Below are positions 10,236-19,992 of a stretch of DNA of 64,000 nt, piece after piece (the first letter of the stretch is position 1; every line of letters starts with the position of its first letter). The position numbers and the translations under genes are program-made. The notes below the pieces were generated by a model, which searched no databases, was not told the DNA's origin, and saw nothing but the letters and a program-made list of their open reading frames with translations. The stretch lies in contig NPFB01000036.1 in NCBI GenBank assembly GCA_014084085.1, forward strand, positions 8,990-72,989, written 5' to 3'. This stretch comes from Hondaea fermentalgiana (taxonomy: Eukaryota; Sar; Bigyra; Thraustochytrida; Thraustochytriidae).

Positions 10236-12650
10236 TTATATCTCAGGGGCGACCGCACCTTCGCTGCTGTCACGACCATGGCGCTCGAGGATCTGCGCAC
10301 ATGCCTCGGGAATGAGGTCAGGAAAGTGATCAAGAAGAGACCGCGTTGAAATGAGCGGGTCTCCAAGAGCCCGGCGATCCAGCACCCAATGCGGCTCGTA
10401 AATGCGCTGCTTCCGCCGGGTGAAAAAGCCACGGTGCAACACTGTTTCCACCTTGGCCAGATGAATTAGCACGCCTGGCGCGTACATGGGAATCTGGTCG
10501 GCCCGCTGCGTCCGCTGTCGTTGACTCATTTCCTCGGCGCGCGCCTTGAGCGCCAGGCGGCCCGGCGTCTGCGGAACCTCGAATGGCTCGTACAAGAGCG
10601 CTTCTGCACTCGCATTGCCCAAAGCGCCTCGCAGAATGCGTGCCTTGGACGCCTTGGCGCGATACAGAACGTCAAACACACGCTCACGAAGGCCCATGAG
10701 CGCCTCCCAGCTCAGTCGTGGCACAATATCGCTGCCGAGGAAAAGGTTCGTACACCATTCCTGCGACGCTTCCGCGAGCTCATAGTCAAAGACACATCCC
10801 GGACCCGCATACGCAAGACACCGAGCTTGCGGAAATGTCGGCCGCAGGAGCAGCGTAACGATCGACGCCACGCCTGCCCCAAGACTATGGCCCAGGACGA
10901 CGAGATCATATCCAGAGCAGTCGGGAAGCGCATCCAAGTCGATATCTACAACGGGCTCCACGGCAGCGCGGTTCTCCGGCATCATGTACGAGCGTTGATA
11001 CGTGCGCTTTGCCACGCCCAATAGCCGATGCAGAACTTGGTTCCGTTCGAGGGTGCCGCGAATTCGCATGGCCACCTTGAGCATGCCCTCGTGAGCATGG
11101 TGCCGAGATCCGTCAAACCCCCAACAATTACCAGCCGGCCCGAGCGAGGCAGGCTCTAGCATCGCGTCGGTCATGAGATCCTGCAGCGAGAGCGTCCCGC
11201 GCATCGCAACCACAACTGCGCGCTTTTCATGGTCAACCATGACTGCATGAGGGATCTGCACACTGCTTTCGCGCCGAATAGCCACACTGGAAAAGGTGGC
11301 GTAAATAACACTTTCCGGATCAAGCGCTGTTTCGCCCAGTAAAGCCTGGGCGGCACATCCGCAGCAATTATCGCCGTCGCCACGCACGGTCGCCTGCTTG
11401 CGCAGACCCGGCAGTTTTAATACCTTGGAAATGCCCGTCAGGGGCCTCAGCCGCACCGTTGAAGAGTACAAGACAAGCTTCCAGCCGTAGAGTGCAATCA
11501 TGTAGGGAATAAACTCGTAGTGCTTGCTGAATTGTTTGAATGCCTCTTCACTGGGCGGACCGTCCGTCTCCACAGGGTCCGGGTCAACGAGACGGCGCAT
11601 TCCCGCTTCCACGTCTTCCCTCTCCTCGTCGTCATCGTCATCGTCACCCTCTTTCCTGGTTCTATCGCGGGCGTCAGGAACTGCCTCGTCGATTGCGTCT
11701 ACCTTGGCCGACGTGGCCGCCGCCGCCGCCGCCGCCGCCGTCATGGAGCGCACAGAGGATTCTACGACGCCAAACTTCTTCTTGCGTGATTTGGCCCCGG
11801 GAACAAATTCGGAATCCGGACTCTCGTATCGCGAGAATCGCAAAACGCCAGCCTGGACTGCCTTTTGATCCGCGCGAATGAGGATCATTGCCGCCAGCAA
11901 ATCAGTCACGGACAGACCTGTCCCTTTGAACCACGAATTGAAGACGCTGGCCACACATTGATACGTTTCATTTGCATCCTCGCCACCAGTCACAAAGCCA
12001 AATAAATTGCACGTTGTGTATCGCAAAATGCCACACCAAAAACGAAAGCAGTACTCCCACTCCACTTCAGATCGGTCGACATCATCAAGCTGTAAACGGT
12101 CTGCACGTCTGGGACTATACCGGTGCTGGAAAAGATATGACCAGATAAAGAAGAAGACGACATCCAGCCAAATAAAGGCGGCCCCCACGCCGACAGCCAC
12201 GAGCTTTTGCTCGAGCATTTCGCCGCAGGCCTCGTCATCCTCGTCATGAGGCCACGAAGACGCGAGGAGAGAGGCCCACACACCAAGAGCGATTTCTGCA
12301 ACGTACAGGAGCGCCATGGCCACAATAAGGTTTGGCATTGCCTTGCGCTGCTCCGGCTCGCATGGCGTGCCCTGCGCGCTCACGCGAAAGATGGCAGCAA
12401 ACGTCGCAAAGCAGAAGATGAACAGAACCATCAGAACCCAAGCCGCCGCCGCACCAGATTTTTCGGCTGGCGTTGCAGGTTTGAGACATTCTTCAGAAGC
12501 GTCGATCAGAGCGCCTTGACTCAACACGAGGCCAGCAACGATGCTTGCTACAAAGCCAGCGACGCTCTTGCCGAGCCCAAAGAGTGCCGGCACGAACATG
12601 TCATCGCTCGCGACGTTGAGCTTCAGCCCGAGGACCTCCATCTTGGGCAT
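10236..12650 (-). CDS. Diacylglycerol lipase-like membrane lipase (class 3 lipase, DAGL family)
   Basis: An 804-residue multi-pass membrane serine lipase. The family cleaves diacylglycerol at sn-1 to give 2-monoacylglycerol. Four hydrophobic helices lie near residues 21-43, 69-88, 106-130 and 150-174. A cytosolic linker follows, with a poly-Ala run and an acidic Asp/Glu stretch near 370-400. The alpha/beta-hydrolase domain comes next. The nucleophile elbow GHSLGAG puts Ser at 589, GSDIVPRL carries the likely catalytic Asp, and a His in the APGVLIHL strand completes the triad. The Cys-pair DNCCGCAAQA just before the catalytic domain and the opening segment before helix 1 both match animal DAG lipases, which supports the ATG at 12650. 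An upstream ATG at 12788 would only add a basic, low-complexity extension. It lacks the long C-terminal tail of DAGL-alpha. Confidence 0.88.
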   Translation of the reverse strand: MPKMEVLGLKLNVASDDMFVPALFGLGKSVAGFVASIVAGLVLSQGALIDASEECLKPATPAEKSGAAAAWVLMVLFIFCFATFAAIFRVSAQGTPCEPEQRKAMPNLIVAMALLYVAEIALGVWASLLASSWPHDEDDEACGEMLEQKLVAVGVGAAFIWLDVVFFFIWSYLFQHRYSPRRADRLQLDDVDRSEVEWEYCFRFWCGILRYTTCNLFGFVTGGEDANETYQCVASVFNSWFKGTGLSVTDLLAAMILIRADQKAVQAGVLRFSRYESPDSEFVPGAKSRKKKFGVVESSVRSMTAAAAAAAATSAKVDAIDEAVPDARDRTRKEGDDDDDDEEREDVEAGMRRLVDPDPVETDGPPSEEAFKQFSKHYEFIPYMIALYGWKLVLYSSTVRLRPLTGISKVLKLPGLRKQATVRGDGDNCCGCAAQALLGETALDPESVIYATFSSVAIRRESSVQIPHAVMVDHEKRAVVVAMRGTLSLQDLMTDAMLEPASLGPAGNCWGFDGSRHHAHEGMLKVAMRIRGTLERNQVLHRLLGVAKRTYQRSYMMPENRAAVEPVVDIDLDALPDCSGYDLVVLGHSLGAGVASIVTLLLRPTFPQARCLAYAGPGCVFDYELAEASQEWCTNLFLGSDIVPRLSWEALMGLRERVFDVLYRAKASKARILRGALGNASAEALLYEPFEVPQTPGRLALKARAEEMSQRQRTQRADQIPMYAPGVLIHLAKVETVLHRGFFTRRKQRIYEPHWVLDRRALGDPLISTRSLLDHFPDLIPEACAQILERHGRDSSEGAVAPEI

Positions 12651-13121
12651 CTTCTCCGCTGTCGTCCACGCCCAGACTTTCCTCACAAAGCGGCCAGGCC
12701 GCTCTGCCTTGCCGCGCAAAGTCTTTCCCGGGCGGCGTCGCCCCCTCTCGCCAGAGTTTGGGCTTCGAGGTCTGCTCTTGCCACGCACCTTGCTTGGCCT
12801 CCCTCCCAGCAGCTGGCTCCGGCACGCACGGGAAGTACTACTTGTCTACTTCTAGCCTGGGCCCTAGTCGTAACCGGTAAGCTTGCGGGTTCCCTGGGCT
12901 GCATGAACAGCGAGCTCTTGTCGTTGCTAGCCCGGCCAACCCCTGTTTGCTGGCTGGAGGAATCTAAGAGGAACACGAAGACGAAGACGACGACAAAGAT
13001 GCCGAAGACGACGATGGCAATAGAAAGGAGATCAACATGCTGTTTTTCCTTCTCAAAGCTTTGCTTTTCATTATTTTCGCTTCCGAACCGCGTTCGCAAT
13101 CAACCATGTCGGCACCCGAGT

Positions 13122-13221
13122 NNNNNNNNNNNNNNNNNNNNNNNNNNNNNNNNNNNNNNNNNNNNNNNNNNNNNNNNNNNNNNNNNNNNNNNNNNNNNNN
13201 NNNNNNNNNNNNNNNNNNNNN
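13122..13221. other. Assembly gap (exactly 100 N)
   Basis: A placeholder-length gap, so the true size is unknown. It directly abuts the pyrimidine repeat at 13222, which probably caused the break. Confidence 0.98.
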
Positions 13222-13278
13222 TTTCTTTTCTTTTCTTTTCTTTTCTTTTCTTTTCTTTTCTTTTCTTTTCTTTTCTTT
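13222..13278. repeat. (TTTTC)n pentanucleotide repeat next to the gap
   Basis: Eleven near-perfect units, all pyrimidine on this strand. Its left end is truncated by the gap, so the full length is unknown. It ends about 37 bases from the stop codon of the SIR2-TPR gene. Confidence 0.93.
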
Positions 13279-13314
13279 TGTCCCTTCTATTTTTGCGAGC
13301 CTTTTCGTCATTAT

Positions 13315-15684
13315 TTACTTTGTCGGGACTTGCTCACGGAGATCCCCGAGGTTCTGCAAAAGCTCATCGACATCGTCGTCATCTTCAGCCACGTCGACAG
13401 ACTGGACAGCTTTGGCGGCCGAGGCAATAATAGAACGCGCATTCACTGCGACGATGGGCTGCTTCTCGAAGCGAGCCCGTTTTGTCTCGTCGCCAAGAAC
13501 ATTGGTGTAGATTGCTTCGACACGATGCGCTCGCTCGAGGATATCTGCACCCTTGGCGGAAGGAATCTGGAGCAAAAGCTCTAACGTGCGGGCCTCGTTG
13601 TGCCAATCGTCAAGCTCGATCCGACGAGCTTGGACGTCCAACAACACCGGTTCGGCCTCACGAAATCGCCGAGCGGCGACGAGCGCCTCGCCAAGGCGAA
13701 AGCGAACCTCGAGAAGCTCTCCCACAACCCGAGACTGCGAGAGTCTAAAAAGGAAACGCTCCGCATCCTTGAAGTCGCTAATGGCCTGGTCCAAATGCGT
13801 GGGGGACTCTTCAAGCCGGCCAAGCTTGACGTGAACCAAGCCGAGATTCCGTAATTGTTGAAAGCACGCCCGGGCGTTGCCAATGAGCTGATTGAGCCGG
13901 AACGCCTCGTTCAAATCCTTTGCTGCGTCTATCAGCGCACGCGTCGAATCTCCCGCCGTGTTGTACTTGACGAGGCCCCTCGCGTTGAGTGCGCTTGCAT
14001 GGAGAGACACGAGGCCTGCTTTCTTGGCGAGATCTGCAGCTTCAGAAAGGCTACTGATTGCGCCTGCGATAGTAGTCTCATCCGGAGCTTTACCGCCAGG
14101 TCGCCCGAGGCCCAAAACGAGACCTCTCGTCATGGCAATGCGGGCTTGCGTCTTGGCAACAATGACGCTACCCGCATTCGACGCCTCGGGGATGACAATG
14201 GTGTCCAAGATTGCGAGAGTCTCGTCGAAATCGCGCGCACGACGCAAGACGTTGGCAAGATCCAGCTGAGCGTTGGCCAGTTCTGCGTCGTCGCCCAACT
14301 CCTCGTAGAGGTCAGAGGCGTCACGCAAAAAGGCCATCGCCTTCTCATTGCTTGCTGCCGTACTGGAGAGCATGACAAGGTTCCCCAGCTTGTGCAACGC
14401 GCTTGCGCGGCCTGCCGTATTGCCAGCGTTGTCGAGATAACGCAGCGCGTCCTCCAAGAGTCCGATGGCCCGATCAATCTGGTTCGCTGCAGCAAAAAGG
14501 CCCGCAGCGCAAAATGACGCGTCCGCGCGCGAGACTTGCGTCGTCCATGACGGGACCGGCCCCACGGCCAATGCATCGCGTACAAGGGTGTTTCCCGGCA
14601 ATGCGCGCGTCATCACGGTGGATGTGTTGCCACGCAGGCGCACCGAGTTTGCCCGCTGCACGAGAATCTCGCACGTGGAAAGAATCTCCAGACCCCGCGG
14701 AATGTCCGCAAAGGACGCGCCGCTAGCAACCTGGAGACCGACCTTTTCCAGTTCTTCCTCAAATACGCTCAAATCGCTTTCTATGACCATCTTTTCGTTC
14801 GATTCGTACCAGAACCACAGGGCGTGCTTGTCCGTTGTCGTGGAGCACATGACGGGCTGTACCGAAAAGTTGTCGCAGCCCGAGTACCCCAAAAAGATCA
14901 TATCAAAGTTGCGGACCACGTCGCTCAGGACTTTGTGCATGGACGGCGACACGCCCTCGCCGACTTGGTTCAGCAAGAAGCGCACCGTTTCGTACCGGGC
15001 AGACCCGGCGGCCGACTTGTCCACGGTGCCGTGGAATTTGAGCAGAGCACCCCGGCGCCGACGCCGCCACCGCGATGAGCCCGCCGAGAATCGCTTGAAG
15101 TCCGCTTCTGAGACAATCAAGGGAAAGTCGCGCTCACCGTAAAGCTCCTCGTACGCCTCCTCGATGAGCGTGTCAATATTCGTGGTGAGCACAAGGTTAC
15201 CTTCGTGGATCGCTTGGGCGAGTCCAAAGTGGTTGGTGGAAGGCTTGGCGTCGTCGAACCATTCGTAGAATTCAAAGATTTTGTCCCCGTACGTCTCGTG
15301 CATGGTCTGCAGAAGCACCTCGGGTCGCAGCTCGCTCACGAGCACGTCGATCTCGCGCTCTGTGATGGTCCCCTTGCCGAGCGACTCGCGCACCATGTGG
15401 CTTGAGAACTGCCGAAAGTTCGGCAGGCCCGAGTCCACCGATGCCCCTGCGCCGACGAAGAAGGCAATGCGGGAGTCATCGACCTTGTCCAATAGCGCGC
15501 CCGCGGCAGCGCCGTCGTCGCCCTCGCTCAGGCTCGCGCGCGCGCTGTCCAGAATGGCGCGCCCCACGCTCTCGTGCTCCACCCCTGCGCCGCCAGCCGC
15601 CGCCAGACACCCGCACGCGCCGCGCACCAGCTCCCGCACCGCCGCGAAGCCGCCCCCGCGCGCGCGCTCCGCGTCCGCGATCAT
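13315..15684 (-). CDS. SIR2-like (SIR2_2-type) domain protein with C-terminal TPR array
   Basis: 789 residues. Residues 71-330 form a SIR2-type NAD-binding fold. FFVGAGAS at 75-82 is the dinucleotide loop, followed by DSGLPNF. LTTNID at 166-171 corresponds to the ribose/nicotinamide pocket, KFHG at 216-219 supplies the catalytic-type His218, and GYSGCDN lies near 266-272. No CxxC zinc pair follows the His. It therefore does not look like a classical deacetylase sirtuin but like the SIR2_2/SIR2-like group, many of whose bacterial members are NAD-hydrolysing defence effectors. From about 385 to 740 the protein is all-helical, with tetratricopeptide-type repeats (A/G/L-Y-A spacing), and it ends in an acidic tail. 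There is no signal peptide or membrane helix, so it is probably cytosolic. It is head-to-head with the sorting-nexin gene. Enzyme activity and role are inference. Confidence 0.83.
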   Translation of the reverse strand: MIADAERARGGGFAAVRELVRGACGCLAAAGGAGVEHESVGRAILDSARASLSEGDDGAAAGALLDKVDDSRIAFFVGAGASVDSGLPNFRQFSSHMVRESLGKGTITEREIDVLVSELRPEVLLQTMHETYGDKIFEFYEWFDDAKPSTNHFGLAQAIHEGNLVLTTNIDTLIEEAYEELYGERDFPLIVSEADFKRFSAGSSRWRRRRRGALLKFHGTVDKSAAGSARYETVRFLLNQVGEGVSPSMHKVLSDVVRNFDMIFLGYSGCDNFSVQPVMCSTTTDKHALWFWYESNEKMVIESDLSVFEEELEKVGLQVASGASFADIPRGLEILSTCEILVQRANSVRLRGNTSTVMTRALPGNTLVRDALAVGPVPSWTTQVSRADASFCAAGLFAAANQIDRAIGLLEDALRYLDNAGNTAGRASALHKLGNLVMLSSTAASNEKAMAFLRDASDLYEELGDDAELANAQLDLANVLRRARDFDETLAILDTIVIPEASNAGSVIVAKTQARIAMTRGLVLGLGRPGGKAPDETTIAGAISSLSEAADLAKKAGLVSLHASALNARGLVKYNTAGDSTRALIDAAKDLNEAFRLNQLIGNARACFQQLRNLGLVHVKLGRLEESPTHLDQAISDFKDAERFLFRLSQSRVVGELLEVRFRLGEALVAARRFREAEPVLLDVQARRIELDDWHNEARTLELLLQIPSAKGADILERAHRVEAIYTNVLGDETKRARFEKQPIVAVNARSIIASAAKAVQSVDVAEDDDDVDELLQNLGDLREQVPTK

Positions 15685-16323
15685 CCTCGCCGCCGCCCGC
15701 CCTTCCGGCTTTGCTTTGCGGCTTTACCGCCGCTGCTGCGCGCGAGGGCGCGGCACGTGCTGTAGCGGCACGTGCACACTCCCTCCCTCGCTCGCTCGCT
15801 ACGCGCACAACCAACAAACAAACAGCCAGCCAGCTGCTGCAGCTGCCGCTGCGGACGACCGAACGACGCTGCGCAGCTGCGTCGCGTCGTCTCTCTCCGG
15901 GCAACAGGCGGGCGGGGTCTGGCTTGGCTTGGCCTGTCTTGGCGAGGATGGCTTGCGCCGCGCTGCGTCGAGCTGGATGACTTGCCTTCGACACGACATG
16001 ACATGAGGTGACTTGACACGACTGACAACGCGAGGCAGGTTGGGGATAAGGAAGGCCTCCGAGGCCACCTTCTCTCGGCCCGTGCCTCTCTGCGCGGCTC
16101 CCTCGAGCCAGCGAGGAGAGGCCGGGTGGGTCTCCTCGCGGGACCTTCGTCCGCCGCTCTCGTGAGTCAGGAGAGACTCGCAAATCTAAGGGCGACCGCG
16201 GAGCTGGAGCAGGAGCTACTAGTATGAGCACCTTCCGCTAGGCCATTTGGGCCTGATAGGAGGGCGGGGAGTCGAGTGAGGCTGGGCAAAACCGCAAGGG
16301 CGAGGATATCTTGCCCGGCGAGG
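15685..16323. promoter_or_regulatory. Divergent intergenic region between SIR2-TPR (-) and PX-nexin (+)
   Basis: These 639 bases separate two start codons on opposite strands, so they must hold both promoters. The region is GC-rich with CGCT runs near 15787-15799. No TATA box was recognised. The positions of the promoters within it are unknown. Confidence 0.5.
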
Positions 16324-19300
16324 ATGGAGGCGGCGGCGGCGGTCGCGGCGGCGGCGGAAGGAGGCCCGCCGCATGGGGTGGCGTGGGACGCGGCGAACGC
16401 ACTGGGATTCCTGGCCGTGGCCTTCCTCGTGTACCACGTGGCTCGCGTGGCGCAGAGCAAGTTCGCCGAGGCGTATCCTAACGCCGCGAAGAACAGCCCC
16501 CGCGCGCGCAGGCGAAGCTACCGAGGCGGGGTCGATGGCGTGCGCGCGAACGCAGAGTGGGTCGTCGGCGAGCTGCTCACGCCTGGCAAGATCGCCCTGC
16601 GCGAAGGGGACCAGGGCCTCCCGCCCGAATGGGAGCGCCTCTATCCGCGGCGGGCAGTCGCCCATGACTTTGACCACGCCGGCACAACTGTAAAGCTGTC
16701 CACCGCAGACATGATCAGCATCCGCTGGGACCTCCCGCTTAACGTTTCGCTAGAGCTCGGCATCTTTGCCGACCTGATTGTACGAGACTTCATTCTCTTT
16801 TGGTACAACGAGAGCATCTCCGAAGAGCCTCAGTTTCCTGACGACGTGCGCTCGGTGCTACAAAGTGTCTTTGGCAGACTTGGTGATCGCATACTCAGCA
16901 TCAATTTGCCCATGTTTTTGCTATGCGACATCTCGTACGTCTTGCGCCATCATCTCCGCTGGTTTTCCGAGTTGAAGAAACGCGCGCGCAAACGGTGTCA
17001 TCCTGAATCCGAATTTGACGCCATCGCGCAGGAAGACCGCAACAAGCTCGTCATGGAGGAGTTCAGACGCGCCGGCCACCTTCATCCAGCATGCAGCATC
17101 ACTGGCGAATCGAATGATCCGCGCACCATGTCCTATGTTCGTAGCATCACAAGTGAGCTCCTCGTCAGACTGCTCCCCGAGGCCGATTATCAATGCGCTG
17201 CGCTGCGACATCTGCTGCGCGAGGTTCTCACGTGCAACATTCTTGTCCCCACGCTTGAGTCTGTCACTCCGGATGTGCTCAACTCGGTGATTCTGCAGCT
17301 TTTGCGTGGCGAGCTCGACGCAGATGAGGAGGAGCAAGACCCTCCCGAGTCTTCCGACACAGTCATGTCCACCGAATCCTCGCAGACCACTTTTCAACGA
17401 CCAGATGACTTGCCCAATGTTTCGTCGCTCACAGAGACGTCTGTCTCAGTGACGTCTCCCGCCTCTCCAGCGCTTGGTCCTCGCGATGTGCGTTCCGTTT
17501 CCAATCTTTCGGCTGCGGACATTGGCCAAGCAAGCGAACACCAGAGCATTGACTTTATTCACGAAGCGAATGCCGTCATGAAGCAAGAGGAGGCGAGTCG
17601 GCTTCTCATTGACCTTCAGGGCGCTCTCAGCGACTGCGTGTCTCAGTTCACGGAAAACGCCGACACTCCCCTTGGCAACGAACATGGCACAGCGCGTCGT
17701 CTCATCGAGGTATTGGACGCTCTCCTTGCACACGGCTTGCAACCGCTTCGCCTTTCAGATGACCGTGCCTCTACATTTGTCGTGGAGCCTTGGTGGGAGT
17801 ACGTTCGTGAGGTCAGCGACGCTGTGCCATCCACTTCCATGTCGACCAACGCAGTAGACTCTGTAGTGGATGCCTTGGTTCTTCAAGCAGACGAAGAACT
17901 CAACAATGGCTCGCACGTGGAAGGCGGTCTTGGCGCAAACGCTGACGCTGATGCGCTTGCAGGGGCAGGTTCAATGGGCGCAAGCGAGTCTGCCTCTGCA
18001 GAAGGGTCCCCAGATTTGAATATTAGGGGCGATGAGAGCCCGCAGCCTTCGATGGCGTCACGAAGCGCAGCAGACTCTCCTGCGCGCAGACGTGGTCTGG
18101 CGAGCCCGGCCAAGAGCTCGAGCAAAGGCTACAGCAAGGAGATCCTGGCGCCCGGACGTGCTTGGCTCGCCATGATGCTGAAACACAAGCTCTTGGCCGA
18201 AGGGCTGCAGGCGCTGCTGCAAAACAAAACCAGGACTGATTCGCACTACATTAAATCTGCTGCAATACGCGCGGAGCGTCTCGTGCCGACATTGGCGACT
18301 CTTAATGGCGTGGACTTTGACTTTGATCTCAACCGATTCTGGAAAAATGCTTCCAAGGTGCGAACCAAATTGGAAAAGAAGGGCATCAAAACGACCAAGC
18401 AGGAGCGACTGCGTAGGCTAAGGCAACGCGTGCGTACCAAACTCGTCAAGCGTCTCAAGAGCCACGGGTCGTCGGTCCCGGACCAAGCGATTATTGCGCT
18501 GCAAGACCGCGTTGGCGCCATTCGAAGCAGCATTAGCGGCTTTACCATGAAAAACAAGGGCCGCTCGAGCTATGTGCAGTATGTGCTTTCTCTCTCGCTC
18601 ACCCGTCGCGTCGACGGTGGGGTCGCCTCGTGGACGGTCTTTCGCCGCTACTCCAAATTCAGTGAGCTGCATCACACGCTGCGGACACGGTATGGGTACC
18701 AGTTCGACGACGTTTCAATGCCGAAAAAGGGCAGCCTTTTCAGTTCGCAAAACATGTCTTTCATCAATACGCGCAAGGAAGAATTGGCGGTCTACCTTGA
18801 AAAGCTTCTCACGCACCCGGTTGTGTGTGACTCGGAGGAGCTCTTAACCTTTCTCAGTCCACAGACCCCCGAAGACCTCGACGAGAGCAGTGGGAGCATA
18901 CATTCGGCTTCTGCGCCTGATGCTGGCGAACCAGCTTCGCCCATACCACCCAGGCTCTCAGTGAACAACGAGACTCTCCCGCCTGGCCTCGAGGCGACGC
19001 AACTGGGACTTCCACGGGCCGAAGAATCTGCTCCGTCCCAGCCGGCGGCGACACGCAAGGGTGCTCAGGGCGCCCAGGGCACTAACGGGCGTCTCACCGT
19101 GTCCGCGGAGAGCACTGGCAAGAACTCCTTGTCGTCTTCTGTGCCATCGTCTGCAGCCACGACGCCATCGCCGACAGCCCCCAAAAGTCGAGGCGGAACA
19201 ACGCCTCCAAGTAGTGCTCGAAAGCCAGCGTCCACAAAGAAGCGCCAAAGGCGGGGCACGGAGGTCAAGATTGATGCCTCGGAGCTGCAAATGGCCGAAG

Positions 19301-19812
19301 ACCACATGTACAAGCTCGCCCAGGAGATTTTTGAGTTTCATGAACTGTCCATGCTACGGAGAAACCTCATTTCGATCACACGAAGCGTGGTGTCGCTCGT
19401 TTTCCAAGGGACTGCGCAGCGCTGGCTCCGTGACAACTACACGCGTGACGCTAGCGCCAAGCTGCTCAGCAAGCTCCTTGTTACTGTGCGGGAACTTTTG
19501 TGGCCTAATGGAAAATTTGCCGAAGCAGACGAAGATGAGGAGAAGGATCCAAATGATGAAAAGGCGCGCGAGGAGGCTCGTCTCAACGAACAGCATCGCG
19601 TGGAGGCGCTCGAGGAGATTCTTGGTCACATTCCTCAGCCCATGTCCAAATTCCTTGGAAAAGACAAGGCCCATCGCTGCGCTCGCAAGCTGCACGAGTT
19701 TCTGCAGCACCCCACGCTCATCCACAACTTGCTCTTTACGACAATGGACCTTCTCCTCTTGCGTATTTTCCCGGACTTACCACTCAAGGATCTGCACCAC
19801 AAACTCCAGTAA
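16324..19812 (+). CDS. Sorting nexin of the PXA-PX-nexin C type (Mdm1/SNX13-14-19-25-like)
   Basis: 1162 residues. An N-terminal hydrophobic helix (about 25-42) likely anchors it in the ER. A PXA domain follows at about 142-330, including the RDFILFWYN segment and the HHLRWF region. A long Ser/Asp-rich linker and a basic helical stretch lead to the PX phosphoinositide-binding domain (about 748-850), with FRRYSKFSELH and the conserved PKKG turn. A second Ser/Pro linker precedes a C-terminal nexin_C domain (about 1015-1159). Family members tether the ER to endosomes, vacuole or lipid droplets and bind PI3P. I see no RGS domain between PXA and PX, unlike SNX13/14/25. The ATG at 16324 is preferred over an in-frame one at 16276 because it starts the Ala-rich lead into the anchor helix. 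Confidence 0.9.
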   Translation: MEAAAAVAAAAEGGPPHGVAWDAANALGFLAVAFLVYHVARVAQSKFAEAYPNAAKNSPRARRRSYRGGVDGVRANAEWVVGELLTPGKIALREGDQGLPPEWERLYPRRAVAHDFDHAGTTVKLSTADMISIRWDLPLNVSLELGIFADLIVRDFILFWYNESISEEPQFPDDVRSVLQSVFGRLGDRILSINLPMFLLCDISYVLRHHLRWFSELKKRARKRCHPESEFDAIAQEDRNKLVMEEFRRAGHLHPACSITGESNDPRTMSYVRSITSELLVRLLPEADYQCAALRHLLREVLTCNILVPTLESVTPDVLNSVILQLLRGELDADEEEQDPPESSDTVMSTESSQTTFQRPDDLPNVSSLTETSVSVTSPASPALGPRDVRSVSNLSAADIGQASEHQSIDFIHEANAVMKQEEASRLLIDLQGALSDCVSQFTENADTPLGNEHGTARRLIEVLDALLAHGLQPLRLSDDRASTFVVEPWWEYVREVSDAVPSTSMSTNAVDSVVDALVLQADEELNNGSHVEGGLGANADADALAGAGSMGASESASAEGSPDLNIRGDESPQPSMASRSAADSPARRRGLASPAKSSSKGYSKEILAPGRAWLAMMLKHKLLAEGLQALLQNKTRTDSHYIKSAAIRAERLVPTLATLNGVDFDFDLNRFWKNASKVRTKLEKKGIKTTKQERLRRLRQRVRTKLVKRLKSHGSSVPDQAIIALQDRVGAIRSSISGFTMKNKGRSSYVQYVLSLSLTRRVDGGVASWTVFRRYSKFSELHHTLRTRYGYQFDDVSMPKKGSLFSSQNMSFINTRKEELAVYLEKLLTHPVVCDSEELLTFLSPQTPEDLDESSGSIHSASAPDAGEPASPIPPRLSVNNETLPPGLEATQLGLPRAEESAPSQPAATRKGAQGAQGTNGRLTVSAESTGKNSLSSSVPSSAATTPSPTAPKSRGGTTPPSSARKPASTKKRQRRGTEVKIDASELQMAEDHMYKLAQEIFEFHELSMLRRNLISITRSVVSLVFQGTAQRWLRDNYTRDASAKLLSKLLVTVRELLWPNGKFAEADEDEEKDPNDEKAREEARLNEQHRVEALEEILGHIPQPMSKFLGKDKAHRCARKLHEFLQHPTLIHNLLFTTMDLLLLRIFPDLPLKDLHHKLQ

Positions 19813-19992
19813 AAATGCTTTGTGATTGGCCGTCCTTTTCTTTTCTCTTATCTCGATTGTCGTTCAAGTTCTCCCGTTTGTTGACGCAACAGGAGCAAGA
19901 AAATGATCAAAACACACGAAACAAAAAAACAAAATCTTCGGGGGTAAAAAGGATGAGGAAAAAAGTATTTGAGTGCGTGAACCTCGCTAGAT

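Larger units (their letters stand above)
12651..13314. other. Upstream region of the lipase gene, with an assembly gap
   Basis: It holds GC-rich promoter-side sequence, a 100-N gap and a TTTTC repeat, then the 3' end of the SIR2-TPR gene. No gene is visible in the sequenced part. Confidence 0.6.

Noticed and set aside
12207..13430. A 407-codon plus-strand frame running through the N gap
   Set aside because: It is open only because N was read through, and its ends are antisense to the lipase and SIR2 genes.
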